A DNA stretch of 64,000 bases from Amycolatopsis sp. (GCF_025464955.1 NZ_JAODNM010000045.1:54315-118314), one strand, 5' to 3'. Counted from the stretch's first letter, positions 8,786-19,178 are shown. A program made the numbers and translations. The notes: generated by a model not told the origin, from the sequence alone.

Positions 8786-10318
8786 GTGTCCGTGTTCGGG
8801 CGGCCGCTGCTGGCGGCCGCGCTCGCCGCCGTGGCCCTGTCCGGGAACGTGTCCGCCGGGAACCCCGCGGTCGAGCCGACACCTGCCGTCAGCACTGTGA
8901 ACGCCGTCGAGGTCGCCAGTGTTCCGAGCCTCGCTCCGCAGACGCCGTGCGCCGTGGCAGAGCGGCCGCTGCGCTACGTCCTCGACTTCGACCGCGGGAC
9001 GACGTCGGCCGCCGCGACCGGCGAGATCGCCGCGGCCTGCGGGTCGACCACCGTGTACTACCCCCAGATCGCGGTCGCCGTCGCCACCTCGACGGACCCC
9101 GCCTTCGCCGGCCGGATCGGACCCGGGCGCGCGTTCAGCGCGCAGGGCGAACGGCTTGCCGCGCAACAGGCCAACAGCAGCACAACGGAGCCGAAACAGG
9201 TGGTCAGCCGCTCGCAGGAAGGCTCGGCCGACGACGCGGCGACGCCGAAAGCAGACCGTTCGGCCGAGCAGTGGGACATGCGCGCCATCGGTGCTCCGGC
9301 CGCCAGGGCGATCAACCCGGGAAGCCGCGACGTCGTGGTGGGCGTACTCGATTCGGGCGTCGACCCGAATCAACCGGAGCTCGCCCGCGCGATCGCCCCC
9401 GACCTGTCCGCGGGCTGCCTCACCGGCGCCCCCGACACGGCGGAACAGGCCTGGTCGCAGACCACTTCCCCGCACGGAACGCACGTCGCCGGCATCATCG
9501 CCGCGGCCGCCGACAACGCCGGGATCACCGGCGTGGCGCCCGGGGTCCGGATCGCCTCGGTCAAGGTCATCGACGACCGCGGGTACGTCGACCCCGAAGC
9601 CGTGGTCTGCGGGCTCATGTGGGCGGCGAAAGCGCGGATGAAGGTCACCAACAGCAGTTTCTTCGTGAACCCGTGGGGCTTGTCTTGCGCCCACTCCGGC
9701 GACGACCACGTCGTGCACGAGGTCATCGCCCGCGCCGTCGAGTACGCGACGTCGGCGGGAACGCTGAACGTCGCGGCTGCGACGAACGAAGCGGTGAACC
9801 TGACACCGTCGCCCGGCTCCGGCCGGCCCTCGACACCCCAGGACGGCACGGGCCCCGGCTGCGAGGCGCTGCCGGCCGGCCTGCGGGACGTCGTCGCCGT
9901 TTCCGCTGTCGGGGCGAACGGGGTGAAGGCCGGCTACAGCTCGTACGGTCTCGGCGTGATCGACGTCACCGCTCCTGGCGGCGACGCTGGTCAGTGCGTG
10001 CTTTCTACTGTCCCTGGCGGATATGCGCCGCTGTGCGGCACGTCCATGGCCGCTCCGCACGCGGCCGGCGTGGTGGCGCTGCTGGCGTCGGCGCACCCGT
10101 CGTTCGGCCCGAAACAGCTGCGCGCCGCCCTCGACAACGAGGCCGTCCCGATCGCCTGCCCGGCGGACTACGACCTCACCGGCGACGGCACCCAGGACGC
10201 CTACTGCGCCGGATACGAGGGCTACAACGGCTTCTACGGCCATGGCATGGTCAACGCGACGGCCGCCGTACTCCCCGCCCGCGATCCGAATCTCCCTTCC
10301 ACCGGCCCGACCCGGTAG
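8786..10318 (+). CDS. Secreted S8 (subtilisin-like) serine protease
   Basis: Extracellular or cell-wall protease of 510 residues with a signal peptide (MSVFGRPLLAAALAAVALSG) and an approximately 150-residue propeptide-like region. The catalytic triad is visible: Asp in VVGVLDSGVD (about 188), His in SPHGTHVAG (about 230) and Ser in CGTSMAAPHAAG (about 419). Several Cys pairs suggest disulphides. There is no C-terminal membrane anchor, so it is not a canonical type VII mycosin, although the order of motifs is similar. The GTG start at 8786 follows GGAGG by five bases. It stands alone and converges on an ABC exporter six bases away. Confidence 0.9.
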   Translation: MSVFGRPLLAAALAAVALSGNVSAGNPAVEPTPAVSTVNAVEVASVPSLAPQTPCAVAERPLRYVLDFDRGTTSAAATGEIAAACGSTTVYYPQIAVAVATSTDPAFAGRIGPGRAFSAQGERLAAQQANSSTTEPKQVVSRSQEGSADDAATPKADRSAEQWDMRAIGAPAARAINPGSRDVVVGVLDSGVDPNQPELARAIAPDLSAGCLTGAPDTAEQAWSQTTSPHGTHVAGIIAAAADNAGITGVAPGVRIASVKVIDDRGYVDPEAVVCGLMWAAKARMKVTNSSFFVNPWGLSCAHSGDDHVVHEVIARAVEYATSAGTLNVAAATNEAVNLTPSPGSGRPSTPQDGTGPGCEALPAGLRDVVAVSAVGANGVKAGYSSYGLGVIDVTAPGGDAGQCVLSTVPGGYAPLCGTSMAAPHAAGVVALLASAHPSFGPKQLRAALDNEAVPIACPADYDLTGDGTQDAYCAGYEGYNGFYGHGMVNATAAVLPARDPNLPSTGPTR

Positions 10319-10324
10319 CGGGGC

Positions 10325-11152
10325 TTAGCGCAGCAGGAGGCTGCCTAGGCGGCGGGAGGTCGCGTAGAGGCCGAAGAGGGCGAGCGCGAGCAGGTACGCG
10401 ACGTGGCCGAACATGCCCGGCGAGAGTACCCCGACCGAGAGCCCCCGCATCAGCTCGACCCCGTGGTACAGCGGCGAGCATTCCACCACGATCCGCAGCG
10501 CGTGCGGATACACCGTCAGCGGGTAGAAGGTGGCGGAGAACAGGAACAGCGGCACCAGCGCGAGCTGGACCAAGTCGAACTGGGACGGCGAGCGCAGGAA
10601 GGTGGAGCAGGCCATGCCGACCGCGGCGAAGGTGAAGGCCACGAGGATCGCCGCGGGCACGATCAGGATCGCCCACGGTGTCACGACCAGGCCCATCGCG
10701 GCCATTACGCCGAAAAACGCGACCGCGTAGATCCCGCCGCGGATCACCGCCCAGCTGATCTCCCCGAGCGCGATGTCGAACGGGCCGATCGGGGTGGCCA
10801 GCATCGCGTCGTACGTCTTGGCGTACCGGACCTTGAAGAACACGCCGAACGTCGAGTCGAACACCGCGCCGTTCATCGCCGAGGACGCCAGCATCGCCGG
10901 CGCGACGAACGCGACGTAGCTGATCGGGTGACCACCCGGCCCGACGACCTGGGTGACGAGTTTCCCGAGGCCGAACTGCACCGCGAGCAGGTAGAAGAAC
11001 GGCTCGCAGATCCCGGAGACGAACAGCAGCCAAGCGCGCGAGTAGACCAGCATGGACCGTTCGACGAGCGCGCTCGCGCGCCCGGAGTACATCCCGGCCG
11101 GGAGCATCCGCAGGAGCAGGCCGCCGCGTTTCGGCCGATCGAGGACCGCCAT
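10325..11152 (-). CDS. ABC-2 type exporter permease
   Basis: Integral membrane subunit of 275 residues with about six hydrophobic segments and the ABC-2 family pattern (WAVIRGGIYAVAFFGVMAAM, and a C-terminal SPLYHGVELMRGL box). It starts directly after the stop of the adjacent permease, so the two are co-translated and probably form a heterodimer with the upstream ATPase. DrrB-like exporters move hydrophobic drugs or lipids; the substrate here cannot be read from the sequence. It converges on the S8 protease. Confidence 0.9.
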   Translation of the reverse strand: MAVLDRPKRGGLLLRMLPAGMYSGRASALVERSMLVYSRAWLLFVSGICEPFFYLLAVQFGLGKLVTQVVGPGGHPISYVAFVAPAMLASSAMNGAVFDSTFGVFFKVRYAKTYDAMLATPIGPFDIALGEISWAVIRGGIYAVAFFGVMAAMGLVVTPWAILIVPAAILVAFTFAAVGMACSTFLRSPSQFDLVQLALVPLFLFSATFYPLTVYPHALRIVVECSPLYHGVELMRGLSVGVLSPGMFGHVAYLLALALFGLYATSRRLGSLLLR

Positions 11153-12018
11153 TCAGACCACCAGCCGACGGTAGAAGTAGGTGCGTGCCGCTATCGCGCC
11201 GGCCGCGAACACCGCGCACAGGAAGGCGAAATGGCCGACCATCTCCCATCCGCCGACGCCCCCGACACTGACCCCGCGGGCCAACTGGTTGCCTTGCCAC
11301 AGCGGGGAGATCCACGCCAGCCAGCGCAGCCAGATGGGGAGCTGCCCGATCGGGAAGAACGTGCCGGAGAACAGTGTCATCGGCATCACCACGAACCGGG
11401 CCAGCAGCGCGAATCGCGCCCCCTCATCGAAGGTCGTCGCGGCCATCGCCATGACCGGAGTCGCGCACGCGAGCCCGGTCATGGCGCCGACGAACACGAC
11501 CAGGATGGCGCCCGCGTTCGTCCAGGCGCCGAAGAAGAGCGCGACCACCGCGTATACCGCTCCGGCGAGTGTCAGCCGGACCGACACCCAGAGCAGCTGC
11601 CCGCCGAACACCTGCCCCGGTGAGATCGGGGTCGCGGTGGCGGCGATGTAGTCCCGCTGCCACTTGAAGCCGGACAGGACGCCGTAACTCGATTCACCGA
11701 TGGCGATCTGAAGCGCGCCGGACACCAGCAGGGTGGGTGCGACGTACTGCAGATAGGACAGGCCTCCGGTCGCCGGACCGGCAGGCACCTGCGAACCGAA
11801 GCCGAGCCCCATCGCGGCCAGGAAGAGCACGGGCTGCAGCCCGGAGGAGTACAGGTTCGCCGTCCAGTACCGCTTGTACCAGGTCCAGTACCCCTCGAAC
11901 CGCAGGAACGCGCCGCGCCAGGTACCGACCACGCGACCGGTCGACGCGATCGTCCCGACAGCGTTCCCCACGGCGTTGTTCCCCACGGCGTTGTTCCCCA
12001 CGGCGGGATCGACGGCCA

Positions 12019-12019
<1 letters not shown>
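11153..12019 (-). CDS. ABC-2 type exporter permease with repeat-bearing N-terminus
   Basis: Second membrane subunit, 288 residues, with an ABC-2 transmembrane core and the same C-terminal SPLWQGNQLARGV signature as its neighbour. The ATG at 12019 overlaps the ATPase stop (TGATG), showing coupling. Its cytoplasmic N-terminus contains a short repeat (VGNNAVGNNAVGNAVG) encoded by a 15-bp tandem DNA repeat. It is the likely partner of the permease at 10325 in a heterodimeric DrrAB-like efflux complex. Confidence 0.9.
11964..12005. repeat. 15-bp tandem repeat inside a permease gene
   Basis: TTCCCCACGGCGTTG occurs at 11964-11978 and 11979-11993, with a third partial copy at 11994-12005. Because 15 is a multiple of three, copy-number changes would add or remove five residues (VGNNA) in the permease N-terminus without a frameshift. 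Confidence 0.85.
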
Positions 12020-12972
<953 letters not shown>

Positions 12973-13011
12973 CCTAGAGCCGACCACCGACAAAAATCGA
13001 CCGATTACCTG

Positions 13012-13770
13012 CTACGGCGTCAACCCGGCGCCGAGGAAGTCCATCGACACCGCGGGTTCGCCGGTGGTCTTCAGCCCGGATTCACCGGCGGGACGCCGTT
13101 TCCACATGAACAGCAACAGATCCTCGGCATACGCCTCGACGCTCGTCTCGGCGTTTTCGCCGTCGGCGACCGTACTGGCCAGCGGAGGACCGTCCCCGTC
13201 AGCGGGACGCACCAGCCACGCATGACCCGTGTCGACCGTGCGCACGAGCAGGGGTTTCGGCAGCGGTGGCGCCGCGTGCCACCGCTGCACCTTCGGCAGC
13301 AGGACGGTCAACACCTCATCGACCCCGTCGGCGGCGACCACCGGCGCGAACCTCACCGGCGCGCCCGCCGCGAGCGAAGCGTCGAACAGGTGCATCGCGG
13401 TCTCCTGGACCTGGCGGCGGAACCAGAAGGCTTTGTCCTTGCCGCCGCCGCCGAAATGCCAGCAAGGTGCCGCCGGATCGGCGCCGCGAAAGGCCTCGAT
13501 CAACTCCGCCGCCGAGTCGGCATACCAATCGGCAACGCCTGGGCCGGGATCAGAGGCGAAGGCCTGCTCGGGCCGCTCACCGGTGATCACGATCCGGGCC
13601 GCCCAGCGGTGGATGTCGCCGAGGTGGGCGCCGAGGTCCCGCAGGCGCCAGTCCCCGCAGGACACCACCGGGCTGTCGAGCTCGGCCGTCCGCAGGGTGT
13701 GCTGGAACCGCGAGGTGAGTCCCTCTAGCAGGGACAGGTACTCCTCGGGTGCGAGAGGAAGCGTGCTCAT
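13012..13770 (-). CDS. Maleylpyruvate isomerase/mycothiol-dependent enzyme family protein
   Basis: Protein of 252 residues in the DinB-like maleylpyruvate isomerase N-terminal superfamily, many members of which use mycothiol as cofactor. Metal-ligand-type histidines are seen in LGAHLGDIHRWA and in the helix RQVQETAMHLFDA, the usual H...H...E/H pattern of the fold. The C-terminal part resembles the sterol-carrier-like MDMPI domain. The ATG at 13770 is chosen over an upstream in-frame start because homology begins at MSTLPLAPEEYLSLLEGL. The reaction cannot be predicted. It stands alone between the ABC operon and ndk. Confidence 0.8.
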   Translation of the reverse strand: MSTLPLAPEEYLSLLEGLTSRFQHTLRTAELDSPVVSCGDWRLRDLGAHLGDIHRWAARIVITGERPEQAFASDPGPGVADWYADSAAELIEAFRGADPAAPCWHFGGGGKDKAFWFRRQVQETAMHLFDASLAAGAPVRFAPVVAADGVDEVLTVLLPKVQRWHAAPPLPKPLLVRTVDTGHAWLVRPADGDGPPLASTVADGENAETSVEAYAEDLLLFMWKRRPAGESGLKTTGEPAVSMDFLGAGLTP

Positions 13771-13849
13771 AACACCCGAGGCTACTGAAGACTGAAAACC
13801 GGGGTGGAAAAGGCCGGACGACAGGCGCTTTCCCACCCCTGGACCCGGC

Positions 13850-14260
13850 TCAGCCTTCCGGGAACCAGAGCTTCAGTTCGCGCTCGGCCGACTCCGGGGA
13901 GTCCGAGCCGTGCACCAGGTTGAACTGCGTCTCCAGCGCGAAGTCCCCGCGGATCGTGCCCGGGGTGGCCTTCTCGACCGGGTCGGTGCCGCCGGCGAGC
14001 TGGCGGAACGCGGCGATCGCGCGCGGCCCCTCGACGGTCAGCGCGACGAGCGGGCCCGAGGTGATGAACTCGATCAGCTCACCGAAGAACGGGCGCTCCT
14101 TGTGCTCGGCGTAGTGCTCCTCGGCGACCGAGCGCTCGACAGTGCGCAGTTCGACGGCGGCCAGCTTGAGCCCCTTGCGCTCGATACGCGAGATGACCTC
14201 ACCGACCAGTCCGCGCTCGACGCCATCGGGCTTGACCAGAACCAGCGTGCGTTCAGTCAC
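13850..14260 (-). CDS. ndk: Nucleoside diphosphate kinase
   Basis: Transfers the gamma phosphate between nucleoside tri- and diphosphates through a phosphohistidine; 136 residues, full length. It begins [20 protein letters not shown] and has the catalytic-His motif [15 protein letters not shown] near residue 116 and the [10 protein letters not shown] signature. The GTG start at 14260 follows an AGGAG site. It ends the actinobacterial folC-DUF4233-ndk group. Confidence 0.98.
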   Translation of the reverse strand: MTERTLVLVKPDGVERGLVGEVISRIERKGLKLAAVELRTVERSVAEEHYAEHKERPFFGELIEFITSGPLVALTVEGPRAIAAFRQLAGGTDPVEKATPGTIRGDFALETQFNLVHGSDSPESAERELKLWFPEG

Positions 14261-14324
14261 GACGGTGTTTCTCCTTTGGTGAATGCGTGTTAACGCGCGC
14301 AGTCTATGGGCGGCTTCGTGACGC

Positions 14325-14738
14325 TCAGGCGTCGGGAGTCGTCTGCTGCTGGCTCGGCAACCGGCCTTCGGCCATACGGCGGGCGACGTCGCGGCGCAGC
14401 CAAAGCACCCAGAGCCAGAAGGCCAGGAAGATCAGGCCCAGCACGGCAAGCCCGGGTGAGGCCACGACGAAGGCGATCAGCGCGAACTGCAGCACCAGCA
14501 CGGCGGGCACCGCCCACGACCGCTTGAGCAGTCCGCAAAGGACGACCAGCGCCAGCGCGACGCCCATCGCCGCCCACCAGGCGCCGGAACTGACGCCGCC
14601 GCCGAGGTGCGAGATCACCGGCAGCGCGAGCGCGACGGCGATGGCCTCCATGATCAGGGAACCGGCCATGACCCCGCGGAAGGACTTCATCGGGTCCTTG
14701 GCGGGCGGTTTGACCTGACTAGCGGTCTCCTCGGTCAT
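14325..14738 (-). CDS. DUF4233 domain membrane protein
   Basis: Integral membrane protein of 137 residues with about four hydrophobic helices (for example [19 protein letters not shown] and [16 protein letters not shown]) and a short cytoplasmic N-terminus. Its ATG overlaps the folC stop by 4 bp (ATGA), so it is translationally coupled. DUF4233 proteins sit between folC and ndk across actinobacteria; their function is unknown. Confidence 0.88.
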   Translation of the reverse strand: MTEETASQVKPPAKDPMKSFRGVMAGSLIMEAIAVALALPVISHLGGGVSSGAWWAAMGVALALVVLCGLLKRSWAVPAVLVLQFALIAFVVASPGLAVLGLIFLAFWLWVLWLRRDVARRMAEGRLPSQQQTTPDA

Positions 14739-16447
14739 GAAGGCTCCTTGCCGAACAGGGTCCGGGCCTCGCCCGCGGTGAACACCGACCCGGTGATCAG
14801 CACGCCGCCCCCGGACATCGACTCCTCCGGGTTGTCGCCCTGCTCGACGAGGCCGATGGCGGTCTCGATCGCGGAATCCATCGCGGACTCGGCAATCACC
14901 CTGTCCTCACCGAAGACCTCGATGGCGAGCGCGTTGAGCTCTTCCAGCGGCATCGCCCGCGGCGAGTTGTTGACCGTCACCACGATGTCCGAGATCGCCG
15001 GTTCCAACGCTTCGAGGATCCCGCGCGCGTCCTTGTCCGACATCACCGCGACCACGCCCACGAGGCGCCGGAACGCGAACTCCTCCGCCACCGCCGCCGC
15101 CAGCGCCTTGGCGCCGTGCGGGTTGTGCGCGGCGTCGAGCAGTACGGTCGGCGCCGAGCGCACGCGCTCCAGCCTGCCGGGCATCTCCACCTCGGCGAAG
15201 GCCTCGCGGACGGCCTCGATGACAAGCTGCCTCTCGGCGCCGGCGCCGAAGAACGCCTCGACCGCGGCGAGCGCCAGCGACGCGTTGGCCGCCTGGTGGG
15301 CACCGTGGAGAGGCAGGAAGATTTCGTCGTAGACCCCGCCGAGCCCCTGCAGCTTCAGCAGCTGGCCACCGACGGCGATCTCGCGGCTGAGCACGCCGAA
15401 TTCGCTGCCGGCGCGGGCGATGCTGGCGTCGACCTCGACAGCCCGCGCGAGCAGCACCTTGAGCACTTCGGGGTCCTGCTCGGCGATGACCACGACGCTG
15501 CCGGACTTGATGATCCCGGCCTTCTCTGCGGCGATCCCGGCGAGGTCGCTGCCGAGGTACTCGACGTGGTCGATGCCGATCGGGGTGATCGCTGCCACGT
15601 CGGCGTCGGCGACGTTCGTCGCGTCCCAGGAGCCGCCCATGCCGACCTCGATCACGGCGGCTTCCACGGGCGCGTCGGCGAAGGCTGCGAAAGCCATCCC
15701 GGTGAGGACCTCGAACTTGCTCATCGGGGGCGCGTCCGGCTGCCCGGCTCCGTCCACCATGGCCACATACGGCGCGATGTCGTGGTAGAGGTCGACGTAC
15801 CGCGCGGCCGAGATCGGCGCGCCGTCCAGGGCGATGCGCTCGGTGACGAGCTGGAGGTGCGGGCTGGTGTACCGGCCGACCCGCAGGCCCATCCTGGTCA
15901 GCAGCGCGTCGATCATCCGGGTGGTCGAGCCCTTGCCGTTGGTGCCCGCGACCTGCAGGACCGGGTACCCGCGGTGCGGCTCGCCCAGCACGTTGACCAG
16001 CGCGGAGATCCGCGAAAGCGACGGCTCGATCTTGGTCTCGGGCCAGCGCTGGTTCAGCTCCGCCTCGACCTTGAGCAGCTCGCGACGGGCCTCGGGACCG
16101 TTCGGGTCGACGGCGGCTTCAGGGCCGCCCTGGTCATCGAGTTCGTGGAGTTCGAGGTCTTCGGTGCCTTGCAGATCCGGGACCGGGCCGAGCACGACGT
16201 TGTCGCCGAGCTGGCCGACCCCGCCGATCCCGCCGCCGGCGCCGCCACCCGCGGAGTAAGCCGCGTCGGGCCCGTCGAGCGAGGTTTCGGAGTCGTCGCC
16301 GTACTCGTGGGAACGCGGACCGAGCTCGTCGACCCCGGCGTAGCTGTCCAAATCGGACAGCTCCGGCCGCCCCCGTACCTCGCCGCCGGGGAACTCCTCG
16401 GTGTCGAACGACTCTTCGCCGGAGTCGCCGGCCTCACCTCGCGGCAC
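14735..16447 (-). CDS. folC: Bifunctional folylpolyglutamate/dihydrofolate synthase with long N-terminal extension
   Basis: Adds glutamate to dihydropteroate and to folates using ATP. The protein is 570 residues, about 120 longer than usual. The Mur-ligase-type core has the P-loop AGTNGKGS at about 167-174, TSPHLQLVTERI, and VLLDAAHNPHGAKAL in the C-terminal domain. Residues 1 to about 118 form an acidic, low-complexity extension with a glycine run (AGGGAGGGIGGVG) and no recognisable fold. The GTG at 16447 follows GGAGC by six bases. In related genomes folC usually lies right after valS; here about 4 kb of other genes intervene. Confidence 0.95.
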   Translation of the reverse strand: MPRGEAGDSGEESFDTEEFPGGEVRGRPELSDLDSYAGVDELGPRSHEYGDDSETSLDGPDAAYSAGGGAGGGIGGVGQLGDNVVLGPVPDLQGTEDLELHELDDQGGPEAAVDPNGPEARRELLKVEAELNQRWPETKIEPSLSRISALVNVLGEPHRGYPVLQVAGTNGKGSTTRMIDALLTRMGLRVGRYTSPHLQLVTERIALDGAPISAARYVDLYHDIAPYVAMVDGAGQPDAPPMSKFEVLTGMAFAAFADAPVEAAVIEVGMGGSWDATNVADADVAAITPIGIDHVEYLGSDLAGIAAEKAGIIKSGSVVVIAEQDPEVLKVLLARAVEVDASIARAGSEFGVLSREIAVGGQLLKLQGLGGVYDEIFLPLHGAHQAANASLALAAVEAFFGAGAERQLVIEAVREAFAEVEMPGRLERVRSAPTVLLDAAHNPHGAKALAAAVAEEFAFRRLVGVVAVMSDKDARGILEALEPAISDIVVTVNNSPRAMPLEELNALAIEVFGEDRVIAESAMDSAIETAIGLVEQGDNPEESMSGGGVLITGSVFTAGEARTLFGKEPS

Positions 16448-16729
16448 GCACAGCTCCCAACTCGTACTTCTGACCTGACCTGCCCGAGTCTACGTGCGGG
16501 TTGACCGGCTGCGGTTACCGGCAGTGCCCGGCCGGAAGCCCCGGTTCACGACCAGCTTCGATATACACCGTAAGCAACACGAATATCACCCGTTGTTATA
16601 ACCCTCCCGAGTGAAGCTTGGTCTTGACTACCCGATTGGCGGCAGTCGGCGGCCGCCAGGAGTGGCTAAAACCTCAACTGTGTCCGCGGAATCGCGACGT
16701 CGGAAGACCTGCGAAGGATGTGGGATTTC

Positions 16730-17638
16730 ATGCGTGCCAACCGGATAGTCCTCACCAGTGCCCTGGCGATGCTCTCGCTGACGGCCTCCACCCTGACCGC
16801 GGCGGCCGTCACCGCGGCCCCGCTCGCGCCGAGCCACTCGAGCCACTCGAACTACTCGAACTACGTTGCGTTGGGCGATTCCTACACTTCGGGCCCGTTC
16901 ATCCCGAGCCAGCGGCTCGACCCGCTCGGCTGCGGGCGGTCCACTTCGAACTATCCGGCCTACTTGGCGGCGAAACTGAACGTGCGGTCCTACACCGACG
17001 TCAGCTGCGCGGGCGCGACCACTGCGGACATGACCCAGGACCAGGGCGTCCTCCTCGGCTCGAACGATCCGCAGTTCACCGGACTGCGGATCGACACCGA
17101 CCTGGTCACCATCGGGATCGGCGCCAACGACTCGGGCGTGTTCGGCGAACTCATCGCGACCTGCCCCGGTCTGCGCGCCTCCGATCCGACGGGCGACCCG
17201 TGCCAGCGGCACTTCACGATCAACGGCGTCGACACGGCGAAGGCGGCACTGGCCGCGACCCAGGCCAACATCACCGCCGTGCTGCACGGCATCCACGTGC
17301 GATCACCCCAGGCGAAGGTGCTGGCTGTCGGCTATCCGCGAATCGCCCCGGCGACCGGCTACTGCCCCAGCGTGCTGCCGATCGCCGACGGCGACTACGC
17401 GTGGCTGACCGAAGTCGAGACGGCCATCAACTCGGCGATCCAGCACGCTGTCGCCACCGACGCGAAGTCGTCCTTTGTGGACACCTTCGGTCCGTCGTCC
17501 GGCCATGACATCTGTGCGGGGGCCGGCGCCGCGTGGATCAACGGCCAGCACGACAACATCTTCGCCGCGGCCGCCTACCACCCGTTCCAGCGCGGGATGG
17601 CCGGGGTGGCCAGCCTGATCTACGCGGCGCTGCGGTGA
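16730..17638 (+). CDS. Secreted SGNH/GDSL-family hydrolase
   Basis: Extracellular esterase or lipase of 302 residues. A Sec signal peptide (MRANRIVLTSALAMLSLTAS) is followed by block I YVALGDSYTSG with the nucleophile Ser, block III GIGANDSG, and a C-terminal YHPF block V supplying the catalytic His. Six Cys residues fit the three disulphides of Streptomyces-type SGNH lipases. An in-frame ATG at 16718 overlaps the GAAGGA ribosome site, so 16730 is preferred. It lies alone, divergent from folC. Confidence 0.9.
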   Translation: MRANRIVLTSALAMLSLTASTLTAAAVTAAPLAPSHSSHSNYSNYVALGDSYTSGPFIPSQRLDPLGCGRSTSNYPAYLAAKLNVRSYTDVSCAGATTADMTQDQGVLLGSNDPQFTGLRIDTDLVTIGIGANDSGVFGELIATCPGLRASDPTGDPCQRHFTINGVDTAKAALAATQANITAVLHGIHVRSPQAKVLAVGYPRIAPATGYCPSVLPIADGDYAWLTEVETAINSAIQHAVATDAKSSFVDTFGPSSGHDICAGAGAAWINGQHDNIFAAAAYHPFQRGMAGVASLIYAALR

Positions 17639-17647
17639 CGCCACCGG

Positions 17648-18279
17648 TCAGCTTCCCGGCAAGCCGTCCAGGAAGCTGACGATCGCATCGACGAAGTCGG
17701 CGGGGTCCTCACCAGGGGCCCCTGCCCGGCCTCGATCTCGGCGTACCGCGCGCCGCGGATCCCGACGACGAGCTCCCGCTGCTGGACGGCATCGATCAGC
17801 CGGTCGTGGGCACTCCCGAAGACCAGCGTCGGTGCGGTGACCAGCGGAAGCAGCGCGGTGAGGTCGACGGATTGGTCAACCTGAGTCTGCCGGTCCGCAC
17901 CCGGCGCGATCATGCCGATGAGGTCCGTCACGAGGGCCTCGTTGCCTTCCGCGGTCACGCCGGCCCAGTACCGCGGCCCGAACGCCATGAGCGGGAGCGC
18001 TCGCGCGAAGAGCGCCTTGTCCAGAGCCAGCAGCTCGAGCCAAAAGCGGAACTCCGCGTCCATGCGAGCGTCGGTACGAACCCAACCGGCGTGCAGGAAA
18101 AGGGACTCGACCCGCTCGGGCCGGGTGGCGGCGAGATGCGTCGCGACCGCGGAGCCGAGCGAATGCCCGACGACGTGATACGACGTGAGCCCCGCGTCCG
18201 CCGCCGCCGCGGCAGCCTCGTCGGCGAGGTCACCGACGGTCAGCGGGCCGCCGTGGGCTGAACTTCTACCTTGCCCATG
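17648..18279 (-). pseudogene. Decayed alpha/beta hydrolase
   Basis: Remnant of a second alpha/beta hydrolase gene just downstream of the intact one. It keeps an ATG at 18279 with an AAAGGA site and a normal first few codons (MGKVEV), but then jumps to sequence normally about 45 residues later (HGGPLTVGDLADEA) in another frame, meeting a TGA at 18243. That pattern indicates an internal deletion that shifted the frame. The body then reads on with the nucleophile elbow VVGHSLGSAVA and a helical cap. Near 17716 a second frameshift breaks the C-terminus; the expected ending EDPADFVDAIVSFLDGLPGS is present in the other frame with stop at 17648. Two independent lesions make it non-functional. Confidence 0.85.
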
Positions 18280-18293
18280 ATCGTCCTTTTCCC

Positions 18294-19073
18294 TTAAGGT
18301 GCAACACTCTTGAGCGCGAGCCGCAGCGATGCGTTGAACTCGGCCGGGCGCTCCTGATGCGGCATGTGCCCGGCTCCCTCGATCACCAGGAACTCGGCTG
18401 CCGCGGTCAGCGCGGCACAGGTCCGCGGGACGTCGAGGGGGATCGCCGGATCGAGCTCGCCGTGGAGGTAGGCGATCGGCACGGTCAGTCCCGGCAGCAG
18501 CGGACGCGGGTCGTGGGTGGTGCTCTCGGTGAGCAGCTCGTCGATGTACACCCCGGCGTCCAGGACCTGCCGGACGGTCCAGTCGACCAATGCCGGTGAC
18601 ACACCCGGCGCGTACCAGCCGGACACCCAGTCGACGACCGTGCCCGCGCGATCAGCCGCCAGTTTTCCGGGCAGTGCCAGCACTTCGTCGACTATCGCGG
18701 TCGCGGGCCAGTAACCGGGACCGTCGACGACGACCAGGCCGCCGATCCGGCCGGGATGGCGCAACGCCAGGTCGGTGCCGAACACGGCGCCGATCGACGA
18801 GCCGACGACGATCGGCGCGTCCAGGGCGAGCTGGTCGAGGACACTGACGACGTCGGCCACCACCCCGGCGATGGTGTTGCCCGCGGCCGGCCGCCCCGAG
18901 CGGCCGCAACCGCGCCAGTCCAGGGTGATGACGCGGTGTTCGCGGACGAACTCGGGCAGCTGGGCGTTCCACACCCGGCCGCTGGTCCCCCAGCCGTGCA
19001 GGAACACCACCGGGCGTCCGGCACCTTCGTCCTCGTAGTAGAGCTCGGTTCCGTTGACGGTGAGATTCGGCAT
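18294..19073 (-). CDS. Alpha/beta hydrolase
   Basis: Intact hydrolase of 259 residues. It has oxyanion motif FLHGWG, nucleophile elbow VVGSSIGAVFG, acid in YLHGELDPAIP and catalytic His in EGAGHMPHQERP. The substrate is unknown; the family includes esterases, C-C hydrolases and haloperoxidase-like enzymes. It diverges from a LysR regulator across a perfect 19-bp operator-like palindrome and is probably its target. The decayed hydrolase copy begins 14 bases after its stop, so the two once formed an operon. Confidence 0.9.
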   Translation of the reverse strand: MPNLTVNGTELYYEDEGAGRPVVFLHGWGTSGRVWNAQLPEFVREHRVITLDWRGCGRSGRPAAGNTIAGVVADVVSVLDQLALDAPIVVGSSIGAVFGTDLALRHPGRIGGLVVVDGPGYWPATAIVDEVLALPGKLAADRAGTVVDWVSGWYAPGVSPALVDWTVRQVLDAGVYIDELLTESTTHDPRPLLPGLTVPIAYLHGELDPAIPLDVPRTCAALTAAAEFLVIEGAGHMPHQERPAEFNASLRLALKSVAP

Positions 19074-19148
19074 CGTGCCCCCTTTTCCTTGGTGGACCCA
19101 GTCAACCTCTGGGAGGGATTCGGGCCGAGGAGCAAAGACGGCTTAGAC

Positions 19149-19167
19149 TCATCACGAACCGTGATGA
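19149..19167. promoter_or_regulatory. LysR-type binding site (perfect inverted repeat)
   Basis: TCATCACG-AAC-CGTGATGA: 8-bp perfect arms around a 3-bp centre, containing the ATC-N9-GAT form of the LysR T-N11-A box. It lies between the divergent hydrolase and LysR genes. A TAGACT -10-like hexamer for the regulator ends at its left edge, which fits autoregulation. Confidence 0.8.
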
Positions 19168-19178
19168 ATGGGGGCCAC

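Noticed and set aside
12973..12993. TTG at 12993 as start of the ABC ATPase
   Set aside because: No ribosome site and poor start codon; GTG 12972, GTG 12963 or ATG 12933 are more likely.
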